A stretch of 64,000 bases of DNA, from contig NZ_CP151087.1 of the NCBI RefSeq assembly GCF_038396785.1, positions 3,286,001-3,350,000 on the forward strand, in the 5' to 3' direction. The stretch comes from Sphingobacterium thalpophilum. Lineage in GTDB: Bacteria > Bacteroidota > Bacteroidia > Sphingobacteriales > Sphingobacteriaceae. This document shows, one piece after another, positions 18,040-25,980 of the stretch. Made by a program: the position numbers and the translations under genes. How positions within the stretch are numbered: the first letter of the stretch is position 1; the number at the start of each line of letters is the position of its first letter. Below the pieces are notes generated by a model, which was given only the letters and a program-made list of their open reading frames with translations, was not told the DNA's origin and ran no database searches.

Positions 18040-18417
18040 TTAAGGTTTTGGTTGGTTAATGGATTGAAAAAAATCGTTGATTTGTTTGGTCAGCTGGATT
18101 TCCTTCATATTAGCTTCCAGAGTTGACAGTTTTAATTGGGTTGTATCTAAATGGCGGCTATGCGTTAGGAAATACGCCATCAGAGCACGTAGAATATCGG
18201 CCAAAAACAGCGTTTGCTGTACAGCCTCTAATTTGCTTTCGGTAACTTCGCCGAGGGTTTTGCATTTGAGGTCCAATGCATAGAGATACTCGCGTATCGT
18301 GACTAGCGAATAATTATCCCAAAAGCTTTCGATACATTTCAATGGATCGTAATTGTCTTCATGGATCTCGTAGAATGGCCTATCGAGATATAGGAGATCT
18401 TCATAAATGGCTTTCAT
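18040..18417 (-). CDS. Hypothetical protein, first gene of the TlpA-SusC-SusD operon
   Basis: 125 residues, mostly helical, no signal peptide or membrane helix. The start MKAIYEDLLYLDRPFYEIHE opens an acidic N-terminus; the rest (LEAVQQTLFLADILRALMAY) is amphipathic. No family recognised. It ends 1 nt before the tlpA start, so it belongs to the operon. Confidence 0.65.
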   Translation of the reverse strand: MKAIYEDLLYLDRPFYEIHEDNYDPLKCIESFWDNYSLVTIREYLYALDLKCKTLGEVTESKLEAVQQTLFLADILRALMAYFLTHSRHLDTTQLKLSTLEANMKEIQLTKQINDFFQSINQPKP

Positions 18418-18486
18418 GTGTTTAGTTTTTGGCTGTGACCTTAGCGCATAGCTCTCCCTGTCCGACCGAAATCAGCTTTTTTTGGG

Positions 18487-18508
18487 GGACCTGAGCTTGC
18501 TTAGGTCA
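18487..18508. promoter_or_regulatory. Hairpin upstream of the TlpA-SusCD operon
   Basis: GACCTGAG...TTAGGTC forms an imperfect stem about 70 nt upstream of the first operon gene. It may lie in the 5' leader of that operon or end the leftward micro-ORF transcript. Confidence 0.35.
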
Positions 18509-18632
18509 GGTAAACAATAAATTAATTGGGAAGCTAGATCGCATTTGAGTGGTTATCACAAAGGTTATCATATTGGCGTGATGCAATCCATAGCAGTGTA
18601 GGGTCAAATCATGTTTGACTTAGCTACCCGAG

Positions 18633-18683
18633 CTACTCGGGAGCTGAAATAAGATTTTTTGTTGTCTGTTTTTTGTGGTTCAT
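18633..18683 (-). CDS. Micro-ORF A (16 codons) after structured leader A
   Basis: ATG at 18683 opens MNHKKQTTKNLISAPE and stops at TAG. It occupies the same place relative to leader A as the 36-codon micro-ORF does relative to leader B, and both start with a basic MxxKK stretch and end in PE. It looks like a shortened version. Small size keeps confidence low. Confidence 0.35.
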   Translation of the reverse strand: MNHKKQTTKNLISAPE

Positions 18684-18701
18684 GCTCACGTTTATAATTG
18701 T

Positions 18702-18889
18702 GAGTCTTATTCGGGAAAATGGCTATAGCAGGCCCTATCACCGTACAGCAAGGTTCCGACGCCTTTTAGAAACGGTCTACGATAGGGCCCATGACGCTAT
18801 AGCTGTACAAATGTACAAATAAAGCAATCATAGGCATTATCCTATCGTCTCGTTCTAAATCAAATTGTCGGAATTTGCTGTCGAGACTC
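18702..18889 (-). ncRNA. Structured leader or small RNA, copy A
   Basis: Bounded by GAGTCT (18702) and AGACTC (18889), which pair. Inside, a long imperfect stem pairs CTATAGC-GGCCCTATC with GATAGGGCC-GCTATAG across a 40 nt loop region. Copy B at 19719-19921 has the same outer pair, the same internal ACGGTnTnCnATAGGG block and a CCTA(T)CGTCTCGT block. Leftward transcription is preferred because a TATATTTG box (complement of 18926-18933) lies upstream and an identical 12-mer, CAAATATAGTCA, precedes copy B. No known RNA family recognised. Confidence 0.55.
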
Positions 18890-18925
18890 TTTAGTTTAAT
18901 ACCTTATTCATCTTGGATATTGATT

Positions 18926-18937
18926 CAAATATAGTCA
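18926..18937 (-). promoter_or_regulatory. TATATTTG promoter box for leader A
   Basis: The complement reads TGACTATATTTG, matching the Bacteroidota -7 consensus TAnnTTTG. The same 12 nt occur before leader B at 19944-19955, in one orientation relative to the leader in both cases. Confidence 0.5.
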
Positions 18938-19034
18938 TAAAATTTATAAAATAAAAATTATTATTTATGAATAATAAATTATAACACACATTTAGTCTGC
19001 AAAAAGCAACATTTAGTAAATCAAACTTCAATAA

Positions 19035-19313
19035 ATGAATGCGTCGACTAAATCCAGCAGTGCTGATCCTGATTTCCTTGCAGTAAAGTCATTATTTGAG
19101 TCCAAGATCATCAAATCGATGAGGTTATTGGAAAAGCAAGGTCCCACAAAGATGGCGAAAGCTTTAGGGCTTCAATATAACTCCTATCTTGATAAATTAA
19201 ATAACCCACAGAAATTCACTTTTGCCCATATATTTAAGATCGCATATTTATGTGATCTAGACCCCGATCTTATTTATAAGGTCATAAAAAACCAAACTTT
19301 TAAGAATCCTTAA
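19035..19313 (+). CDS. Small XRE-like DNA-binding protein
   Basis: 92 residues with a helix-turn-helix pattern in the middle (GPTKMAKALGLQYNSYLDKL) and a C-terminal helix pair (FAHIFKIAYLCDLDPDLIYK). It is divergent from structured leader A. A related arrangement with a different, longer HTH protein accompanies leader B. It probably regulates the shared promoter region; the exact family is not recognised. Confidence 0.6.
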   Translation: MNASTKSSSADPDFLAVKSLFESKIIKSMRLLEKQGPTKMAKALGLQYNSYLDKLNNPQKFTFAHIFKIAYLCDLDPDLIYKVIKNQTFKNP

Positions 19314-19582
19314 AATCAAGCTTTCTTATTAAAAATGGACCTTTATTATAGAATTTCTATAATAGTATTTGTCTCAAATCTTTGCTTTTGATATCGGAAA
19401 CCCTTACTTTTAAAGTGCGAATAAAAAAGAGAAGGGAGCCGTGCAATTTTGTAGCAGAGTTATTAGAAAGTACAGGTCGGCAAAATCAACATAGTAAGTG
19501 CTACCCACAGGCCTTGCTGGCTTTTGTATGCACATTCCTCTACCGAGGTAAAGGGCGTTGCTGATTTTAAGCTTTTGAGAAG
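19314..19582. other. Intergenic region with possible decayed coding sequence
   Basis: Between the HTH gene and micro-ORF B there is no complete gene. A frame at 19435-19563 (CNFVAELLESTGRQNQHSK, ending RGKGRC) looks protein-like but has no ATG start. Nothing else seen. Confidence 0.35.
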
Positions 19583-19693
19583 CTATTCAGGCGGGCAGTA
19601 TTTGTTCTTGATGAGCAGTGATACTGCAAGCTGACGAAGCTGATCCTTTATCTGCCGTCGTTCTGTTGTGGTTAATGACTTTTTTTGTCTCAT
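19583..19693 (-). CDS. Micro-ORF B, 36-residue basic peptide
   Basis: ATG at 19693, TAG at 19583-19585. The product starts MRQKKSLTTTERRQIKDQ and ends LLIKNKYCPPE: highly basic and helical, with one Cys. It begins about 25 nt past structured leader B on the leftward strand, so the leader may control it. No family recognised. A truncated counterpart follows leader A. Confidence 0.45.
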   Translation of the reverse strand: MRQKKSLTTTERRQIKDQLRQLAVSLLIKNKYCPPE

Positions 19694-19718
19694 AATTTAC
19701 TAGTTGGGTTATCAACAA

Positions 19719-19921
19719 GAGTCTCGAAGGGGAAGGTCAAGCGCTAAATAAAGAGGATGGCCCACTATCTTCAACCAGCAGTGAGGCACGACGAAGAGCC
19801 TTTGACACGGTATCCAATAGGGAGCCATCCCCTTTTTTTGTAAAAATACAAAAAGCATGGGGGTTAGCAAACCCTACGTCTCGTGTCGTTGGAAAATTCG
19901 TCGTTTTCACTTCTGAGACTC
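19719..19921 (-). ncRNA. Structured leader or small RNA, copy B
   Basis: Outer arms GAGTCTC/GAGACTC enclose a stem in which GGATGGC and GCCATCC pair across about 80 nt, plus local hairpins (GGGTT-AGC-AACCC; TTTTTGTA-TACAAAAA). It shares block order and several conserved stretches with copy A but differs at many positions while keeping the pairing, which argues for selection on structure. A TATATTTG promoter box lies upstream on the leftward strand. Confidence 0.55.
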
Positions 19922-19943
19922 AATCAGAAAACTGATTATATCA

Positions 19944-19955
19944 CAAATATAGTCA
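19944..19955 (-). promoter_or_regulatory. TATATTTG promoter box for leader B
   Basis: The complement reads TGACTATATTTG, identical over 12 nt to the box before leader A. It lies between leader B and the divergent HTH gene at 19969. Confidence 0.5.
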
Positions 19956-19968
19956 ATTATATACAACA

Positions 19969-20490
19969 ATGAAAAATACGATTCAAGAAAATATAGAACA
20001 ACCTGATTATAAGTATATTAAATTTAAAGAATTTAGAAAATATAGTTATGAATTGATTAGATCATGTAACTTAAACAAAGTTGCTAAAGAAGATAAAAAG
20101 GATACAATTCAAGACCTCATTGCAAGAAATGGAGGTGATATTTTTTCTGGACTTATGTTTTACTTGGTCTTGAAAGAACTTGACGCGGATATCAATATTG
20201 CCTGCGAAGACTTATTTCACGACTACACGTATCCAGGCATGAAGTCCCCAGCAGAAGATCTAACTAAGTTCGCAAAATTTATCTCAGGTATTAGCCTTAC
20301 CGATGGTGAGATCGCATCCGCAATTGGCGCCAGTGGAAGTCGAATAAGCAGAATCCGACATGCAAATGATGGAACCGATTTTTATCCCTATCAAGTGTAT
20401 GCCTTAGCAAAAATATCACAAATTCAACCTAGCCAACTCTTCGATTATTTTTACGGTGATGGCGAGCGACCAATGATTGGGTTAACCTAA
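19969..20490 (+). CDS. HTH-type putative regulator divergent from leader B
   Basis: 173 residues. The C-terminal half carries an XRE-like helix-turn-helix (SLTDGEIASAIGASGSRISR near 117-136) followed by a helical region (YALAKISQIQPSQLFDYF). The N-terminal half is unassigned, lysine-rich then mixed. It pairs with structured leader B the way the 92-residue HTH protein pairs with leader A. Confidence 0.55.
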   Translation: MKNTIQENIEQPDYKYIKFKEFRKYSYELIRSCNLNKVAKEDKKDTIQDLIARNGGDIFSGLMFYLVLKELDADINIACEDLFHDYTYPGMKSPAEDLTKFAKFISGISLTDGEIASAIGASGSRISRIRHANDGTDFYPYQVYALAKISQIQPSQLFDYFYGDGERPMIGLT

Positions 20491-20540
20491 AGTAACATCC
20501 AAAACGGCAAAAATAAAGATCAAAAATCTTTTATAATTTT

Positions 20541-20632
20541 TTCAATTTCAAAAAATTATTTCTATATTAGATCAGCCGGTTGAAATATACCAACATCTAG
20601 CTAAGCGCCTTAATTTATTAGGGCGCTTTATT
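20541..20632 (+). repeat. Intergenic repeat element, copy 1 (with terminator-like hairpin)
   Basis: About 90 nt here resemble 30361-30455: both have CTATAT, then a GCYGGYTGAAATATAC block, then a hairpin ending. In this copy the hairpin AAGCGCC-TTAAT-ATTA-GGGCGCTT (20603-20628) is intact and followed by TTATTA. It may be a small RNA with its own terminator or a dispersed repeat. The two copies bracket the Abi/RIT/IS21/ISL3 cluster. Confidence 0.5.
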
Positions 20633-20701
20633 ACTAAAAAGCGTCAACCCCGTCTACATAAAAACAGATTTTTTTCATAATATATTTAGTTTATAAAAGG
20701 T

Positions 20702-20734
20702 ACTCCTCTCTCATCACTCGATGAAATGGGGAGT
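20702..20734 (+). terminator. Intrinsic terminator
   Basis: ACTCC...GGGAGT with an internal CAT/ATG pairing is followed by T7. It lies downstream of the HTH gene and the repeat element. Confidence 0.65.
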
Positions 20735-20833
20735 TTTTTTATTAGAGCTACTCTATCCTTAAAATGAAAAAGCCACATCCCTTCGGAAATGGCTCCAATA
20801 AATTAAATAAATTATACACTCAAAACTATTTGA

Positions 20834-21434
20834 TTACAGTTTTTCGATTTCTTCGATAGAAAGCCCGGTGCCTTTAGCAATATCAGCAATAGGTAGCCCC
20901 ATTTTCTTAAACTCTAGTGCAATGGCAATAGCTTCTTCACGCTTACCTTTTTCAATACCAGTCTTAAGACCTTTTTCAATGCCTTTCTGAATTCCTTTTT
21001 TTTCAGCTTTATCTAATAAATATTCTTGAGTGCCCATAGTATCGCTCCTTCCTATTTTTGTTTTAATTTCTTCTTCAAACTTAGATAAATTGCCTACAAA
21101 AAGCAATTTATCGATTCTCATTTGCTCGCAATTCCGATTCTTCCTGATCGAGGATCTTATAGCTATTAAAATCGTAGCGTAATGAAGTTCCCATAAACTC
21201 CTGGCTATATACCACTGGTCGATAGCCTTTGTTTTCATCTGCCAAAATTGCAATAGCTGTAATTGGAACTTTGTAACGATCCCATATTCTATAAAAATAG
21301 CGAAACATGCGCTCGGCCAAATCTCCCCTGCCTTTATTGCTCTGAATCTCTACATGGCAGAGTACGAACTGTTCGCGGCCATCCTTTAAAAATACCTTCA
21401 CAAGCTTGTCTACATAACGGACTCCCCTGCCGTT
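20834..21434 (-). pseudogene. Rpn-family nuclease fragment, copy 1 (deleted and fused)
   Basis: Two out-of-phase pieces match the Rpn copy at 48945-49921 almost exactly: a core (YVDKLVKVFLKDGREQFVL, CHVEIQSNKGRGDLAERM) up to ELRANEN, and a tail (EEEIKTKIGRSDTMGTQEYL to IEEIEKL). About 230 nt present in copy 2 are deleted between them, and the N-terminus is replaced by an Abi gene. The VEIQ segment is the PD-(D/E)XK core. The tail keeps an extra nine-residue repeat relative to copy 2. Non-functional. Confidence 0.85.
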
Positions 21435-22112
21435 GAGAGTTTCAAACTTATCAATAAAAGAGTTATTGGTGTTAAAAGTCAGCAACAGGTGATGTATAGC
21501 GATTATGGCGCCATAAATATTACTATTGGAAGCTTCAGGAATAGCTCCTTCTATCCTATGGTCTTTACGAGATGGAAAAATCAATTTGTTTGCAGTAAAT
21601 TTTCTATTCCACAATCTCGAATGATGAGCACAAACATTACGCACATCATTTAGAAAAAGGAGCCACTTAACAAGGGTTTTCCCTGAGGGTAGTTTAAATG
21701 CAGTAGCTATCGAATTTTTCGTATTATCATTCTTTAGACAGGTATATAATTTAATTAACTTACCAAATGACAATGTTTCAAAATACATATTTTCGGGAGG
21801 GTAAGTTTCTTCTGTATATTTGAGCTTAAAAGCTTTCAAAAACTGTTCTTTGGGCTTCTCAAAATCTATAATTACTGAATCCAAAACATAGGCACGATAG
21901 TTTAAAACCTCATTTTCATTATTCCTCAAATCTCTTTTATCAAGAAAATTCAGCGGATCTACGGACCAATAAAAACCTTTGAGTTCAGAATATGCATTAA
22001 GTATACGCGTTCTTAAACACACTTCTACCCGTTCCAAATACTCTAAGAATACACATCGCAGCTTTTTGTCGAAGGTATATAAGTTTATAATATCACTAAA
22101 TGTAGTTCCTTC
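21435..22112 (-). pseudogene. Abi_2 (AbiD/F-type) abortive-infection protein, truncated both ends
   Basis: The frame matches Abi_2: FDKKLRCVFLEYLERVEVCL-RTRI at the start, ETLSFGKLIKLY in the middle, LNDVRNVCAHHSRLWNRKF near the end (the conserved RNxCAHxxRLWNR). It lacks its N-terminal part, with an in-frame stop at 22113-22115, and its C-terminus is fused at about 21434 to Rpn sequence. Abi_2 proteins stop phage growth by altruistic shutdown. This copy is probably dead. Confidence 0.8.
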
Positions 22113-22123
22113 TTAAAAAATCG

Positions 22124-22318
22124 ATGCATTTCCTTTATCTTGGAGATGGAACAATTGGCATTTCAAGCAAACTCAACCGAGTCCAGCATTTCCTTAAAGA
22201 AAATGCGACGCCAAGCCAAGAAATTGAAAAACAAAAGTATTTCAAAGGTGAAGAAGAAAAATGCTTAATTGATTTCGCAACACAACATTCTCTGTGCTAT
22301 TTAGGTGAAATAGATTAG
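22124..22318 (+). CDS. Hypothetical 64-residue protein
   Basis: Starts MHFLYLGDGTIGISSKLNRV, lysine/glutamate-rich middle (EIEKQKYFKGEEEK), ends LCYLGEID. No family recognised. It starts right next to the break point of the Abi gene, so it may be a fragment of an older gene. Confidence 0.3.
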   Translation: MHFLYLGDGTIGISSKLNRVQHFLKENATPSQEIEKQKYFKGEEEKCLIDFATQHSLCYLGEID

Positions 22319-22350
22319 CAAGCGTCCCCTAGCCAACTTTTGCATATTCC

Positions 22351-22405
22351 GATGATGTTGACCCCATTCCGGGCATACTGACCCCCCTGATTTTGGTTCA
22401 AGGGT
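22351..22405. repeat. IS21-type terminal repeats, left end
   Basis: Two tandem copies of a motif (complement GGGGTCAnyAT-CCGGAAT) occur at 22354-22392, followed by CTGATTTTGGTT. The right end near 28282-28308 has the mirrored CCAAAATCAGGACCCCC. Together they frame istA, istB and the recombinase trio as one IS21-type element. Confidence 0.65.
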
Positions 22406-22456
22406 TATCATTACCAATGACCTGACAATATTACCTTTTTTTTCTTAGACTTTCTC

Positions 22457-22486
22457 CTTTATTATGGAAAGCTTTCCATAATAAAG
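22457..22486. repeat. Perfect 30 bp palindrome beside the RIT element
   Basis: CTTTATTATGGAAAG is followed directly by its reverse complement, with no spacer. The last four bases overlap the RIT left inverted repeat. It could be a recombinase core site or the insertion target. Confidence 0.75.
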
Positions 22487-22520
22487 GCTATGACAACAAT
22501 ATGGATATGTAAAGTCCATT
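22483..22520. repeat. RIT terminal inverted repeat, left
   Basis: A 38 bp sequence beginning AAAGGCTATGACAACAATAT and ending TATGTAAAGTCCATT is the exact reverse complement of 25943-25980. The pair encloses the three recombinase genes. Confidence 0.8.
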
Positions 22521-22635
22521 ATCAGATCTCTTCTCAAAATTCATTTATAGCCAATTATTAATACGACTACACATAATTGCTTTCCATAACGTTAGTGTTG
22601 CATATTACAATATATCAACATAAATAGTAAAAGTT

Positions 22636-23868
22636 ATGGAAATTCAAAATCTTATTGAACGTACTAACCAACTTTTAAAAGAGGCCAGATATTCAGGCAG
22701 TCGTATCTACACCTATAATTGGTTGTGGAAGAAAGGCATCCTTGTTTATATGCACTCAAGAGGCTTGGTTGACTACGACGAAAACGTCGGCAACGAATAT
22801 ATGCTGACGTGCCGTGATGGTTTCAACGTTACATTCCATCATCGCGACCTTATTAAAAGTATTGAAGTGTTGACCCATGTTTTGTTGGATAGCAATCTGG
22901 GAGGGAGAAGACAGCATGTGGTACAACATCCCTTACGGGGTGACATCGGCGCCGCCGCTATTCAGTATCTTGAATACTTGAAATCCCTGGGCTTAAATGA
23001 GAAGAAGACACTTCAGCGTTACAGAAAAACAATGAGCAACTTTATAGAATATCTACTCGAACTGGGAATAGACAATCGTTCGGGAATAACCGAAGAAGCT
23101 ATAGTGAGGTATGTTGAGAGTCGCGAATATCAACAGAAGGAGTATATTGATACTACGCGCCGCTTTCTATTATTTCTCTTCCGCGAAAATATAATTGCAA
23201 AGGACTATTCCTATATGCTAAAATCACTTGGTAAAAAAATCAAGCGTGTAAAGGCCCCTTCGTTCTATGCTCCAGATGAAGTACAGAAGATAGAGACATC
23301 GATTTCCCGTTCAAGCAATATTGGAAAACGCAACTATGCTATGCTATTATTATGCTCCCGTCTAGGGCTGCGCGTCTCGGATATAGCCAATTTGAGTTTT
23401 AGCGACATAAATTGGGAAACCAATAAAATAACGCTTGTGCAATATAAGACCGGAAATCCATTGACACTTCCACTTTTACCTATAGTTGGTAATGCCATTA
23501 TCGACTATGTTCGGTATGCACGCCCAAAATCCATGTCAGACAAAGTGTTTTTAAGTTGTCGTCCTCCATATGGGGCACTTAATGGAGGAGCGGTTCATGG
23601 AGCCATCTTAATTGTTTTTAAGTCTTCTGGAATCGAATTCGGGAACAGGCATCATGGAGGGCATGCATTGAGATTCAGTCTGGCGCAAAGAATGCTGGAC
23701 AAATCCACGCCAATCTCAATTATATCGGAAACACTGGGTCACTCCGAAGCAGATACAACAAGAACCTATGTCCGGATAGACCTGTCACATATGCTGGGAT
23801 GCGTACTAGATGTTCCGGAATCCAGCGATTGCTTTTATACGCAGAGAGGAGGGTGGTTCTATGACTGA
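22636..23868 (+). CDS. Tyrosine recombinase, first of the RIT trio
   Basis: 410 residues. An N-terminal SAM-like core-binding domain (GDIGAAAIQYLEYLKSLGLN region) precedes the catalytic domain with Arg in RLGLRVSDIANLSF, HALR (GGHALRFSLAQRM), His in LGHSEADTT and the nucleophile Tyr in RTYVRID. It ends at 23868, overlapping the second recombinase. Three consecutive overlapping integrase genes define RIT (recombinase-in-trio) elements. Confidence 0.88.
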   Translation: MEIQNLIERTNQLLKEARYSGSRIYTYNWLWKKGILVYMHSRGLVDYDENVGNEYMLTCRDGFNVTFHHRDLIKSIEVLTHVLLDSNLGGRRQHVVQHPLRGDIGAAAIQYLEYLKSLGLNEKKTLQRYRKTMSNFIEYLLELGIDNRSGITEEAIVRYVESREYQQKEYIDTTRRFLLFLFRENIIAKDYSYMLKSLGKKIKRVKAPSFYAPDEVQKIETSISRSSNIGKRNYAMLLLCSRLGLRVSDIANLSFSDINWETNKITLVQYKTGNPLTLPLLPIVGNAIIDYVRYARPKSMSDKVFLSCRPPYGALNGGAVHGAILIVFKSSGIEFGNRHHGGHALRFSLAQRMLDKSTPISIISETLGHSEADTTRTYVRIDLSHMLGCVLDVPESSDCFYTQRGGWFYD

Positions 23869-24865
23869 TCCATTTGACTATCGGGGAGTATTGGCTCCTT
23901 ATATGAAAGCCCTGATCCGGATCAAAGAATCCTGTGGGTCCACCGTGCTATCAACCAAATGGACTTACAAAGAGTTTGACGAGTTCACCATAATATATGG
24001 TTTATCAAATCCAGTTATCACGAAAGATCTGATAGGTGCCTGGGCAAAGTCCAGGGAAAATGATTGTAGTAGAACATTCTATGGAAAATGCTCCCGTCTG
24101 GCCCAACTGGCGAAATACATGAATGAGCACGGGGTTAAATCATATATCATGCCTTTGCCAAAATGTACGAACGATCGTGGTTTTGTACCCTATATCTTCA
24201 CTGAAGAGCAGATGCTGGCCATATTCCGGGAATCTGACGGGCTTCAGCGAGGAAGCCATCGAAAAGATGACCCAATTATATCCCTACCCTGTCTTTTTCG
24301 ACTTTTATATAGTACAGGCCTAAGAATCACAGAAGCAACCTCGCTGCGAAACAAGGATGTGGATCCCGACAGGAATGTATTAAGGGTTGGCACTTGGGGC
24401 AATACTAAAAATGGAGAAGAACGCCTGGTTCCCATATGCAGCTCTTTAAAGGAGGCCCTTCTGAAATATTTACATTACAGGAGCATGCTCCCCGTAAAAG
24501 GCGTTACTGATAGCGAACGTCCATTCTTCATTAAATTGAATGGTACAGCCGTGTCTTCCGCCAACGCATACAACTGGTTCAAAAAGGTATATACGAAATG
24601 TGGAATTGCATATAAAGGTGAATGCTTTGGTCCTCGGGTGCATGATATAAGACACACCATGGCAACGCATTCTCTTGCAAAAATGATAAGAAAAGGGCTT
24701 GATGTGTACACTGCCCTTCCATTACTGGCTGCTTGTCTGGGACACAAGTCTCTTACATCCACCGAAGAATATGTGAGACTCACCTGCAACGAATATCCCG
24801 AACTATTGGAAATGTGTATTTCCCTCAATGAATTTATATATCCCCAAAAAGATGGCAACGAATAA
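23861..24865 (+). CDS. Tyrosine recombinase, second of the RIT trio
   Basis: About 334 residues from ATG at 23861, which follows AGGAGGG and overlaps the previous stop within ATGACTGA. Catalytic signatures: Arg in YSTGLRITEATSLR, HDIRHTMATHSLA, LGHKSLTSTEEY with Tyr in EEYVRLT. The overlap implies coupled translation with its neighbours. Confidence 0.88.
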   Translation: MTDPFDYRGVLAPYMKALIRIKESCGSTVLSTKWTYKEFDEFTIIYGLSNPVITKDLIGAWAKSRENDCSRTFYGKCSRLAQLAKYMNEHGVKSYIMPLPKCTNDRGFVPYIFTEEQMLAIFRESDGLQRGSHRKDDPIISLPCLFRLLYSTGLRITEATSLRNKDVDPDRNVLRVGTWGNTKNGEERLVPICSSLKEALLKYLHYRSMLPVKGVTDSERPFFIKLNGTAVSSANAYNWFKKVYTKCGIAYKGECFGPRVHDIRHTMATHSLAKMIRKGLDVYTALPLLAACLGHKSLTSTEEYVRLTCNEYPELLEMCISLNEFIYPQKDGNE

Positions 24866-25880
24866 CATAGCAAAATATATCACAGGTTTCCTTGGTGTGT
24901 ATCTTCCGCACGAGCGAAACGTCAGCCCCAATACCATATCCGCGTACCGCGATGGTTTTGTCTCCTTTTTTTCCTTCTTGAGGGATGAGAAACAGATAAA
25001 GATTGAAAATGCGATTTTGTCAGATATTAATAGGGATAATGTGGTTGAATATCTACGATGGCTGATTGAGCGGCAGGGAAACAGTATTGCGACGCGCAAT
25101 AATAGATTGGCAGCGATACATTCCTTTGTAGCATATCTTCAGTATGATAGCATCGAATACCTGGATCAGTGGCAAAAAGTCCTGAAGATTGGAAATCTGA
25201 AAAAAGCACATCCTACCCCGGTATACTTTACAAAAGAAGGAATAAAGCTTCTACTTGAACAACCGGATAGTGCATCTTATCAAGGGCTGAGACACCTTAC
25301 GGTCCTTGCTTTGATGTATGATACAGGTTGTCGGGTACAGGAACTGGCTGACCTGACGGTAGAGTCAATGCGAATACAGTATCAGCCATACTCGATCAAG
25401 GTATATGGAAAAGGAAGAAAAGTGAGAATAGTACCGCTTTCTGAGCATGTCGTCGTAATACTCAAGAAGTATATGGAAAGGTACAATGTTGACTACGAGA
25501 TTGATATAAAAAGACCGATCTTTTGTAATAGCGCGGGGAATAAACTCACCAGAGCCGGTATAACCTATATCTTAAAGAAATATGCAGATATGGCCCGTAT
25601 ATACGATTCTAATCTTATTCCCGAGGTTACCAGTTGCCATCAGTTAAGGCATAGTCGCGCAATCCACCTGTTGCAATCTAGTGTAAATCTGGTTTGGATA
25701 AGGGATCTTTTGGGGCATACCTCGGTCCAGACCACAGAGATATATGCAAGGGCCGACTCAAAACAGAAAAGAGAGGCTATAGAACAGGCATCGGAATGCC
25801 TTACACCTAACCAGGTTACCGGAGAATGGATCGATAACAGTAACTTGATAACTTGGCTGAAAGGGCTGGGTAAGAAATAA
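24852..25880 (+). CDS. Tyrosine recombinase, third of the RIT trio
   Basis: About 342 residues from ATG at 24852 (an ATG at 24828 is also possible); either start overlaps the second gene. N-terminal core-binding domain (YLPHERNVSPNTISAYRDGF), catalytic Arg in YDTGCRVQELADL, HQLRHSRAIHLL, LLGHTSVQTTEIYARAD with the Tyr nucleophile. Complete and probably functional. Confidence 0.88.
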   Translation: MATNNIAKYITGFLGVYLPHERNVSPNTISAYRDGFVSFFSFLRDEKQIKIENAILSDINRDNVVEYLRWLIERQGNSIATRNNRLAAIHSFVAYLQYDSIEYLDQWQKVLKIGNLKKAHPTPVYFTKEGIKLLLEQPDSASYQGLRHLTVLALMYDTGCRVQELADLTVESMRIQYQPYSIKVYGKGRKVRIVPLSEHVVVILKKYMERYNVDYEIDIKRPIFCNSAGNKLTRAGITYILKKYADMARIYDSNLIPEVTSCHQLRHSRAIHLLQSSVNLVWIRDLLGHTSVQTTEIYARADSKQKREAIEQASECLTPNQVTGEWIDNSNLITWLKGLGKK

Positions 25881-25942
25881 CGATTATGTAAAGTCCAAAT
25901 GTAAAGCCGTAACGCAATGCTCTGTGAATCAATGTACCTTTC

Positions 25943-25980
25943 AATGGACTTTACATATCCATATTGTTGTCATAGCCTTT
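25943..25980. repeat. RIT terminal inverted repeat, right, also encoding the istB stop
   Basis: Reverse complement of 22483-22520. The last nine codons and stop of istB (KGYDNNMDM) lie inside it, so the RIT end supplies the 3' end of istB. This indicates that the RIT element landed in the istB tail of an existing IS21 element. A further partial copy of the tip (TATGTAAAGTCCA) is at 25884-25897. Confidence 0.8.

Noticed and set aside
19382..19564. Rightward frame between the HTH gene and micro-ORF B
   Set aside because: No ATG start and no recognisable family; at most a decayed fragment.
18702..19921. CRISPR array or retron from the repeated structured elements
   Set aside because: Only two copies about 1 kb apart, no short repeats with spacers, and no Cas or reverse transcriptase gene nearby.
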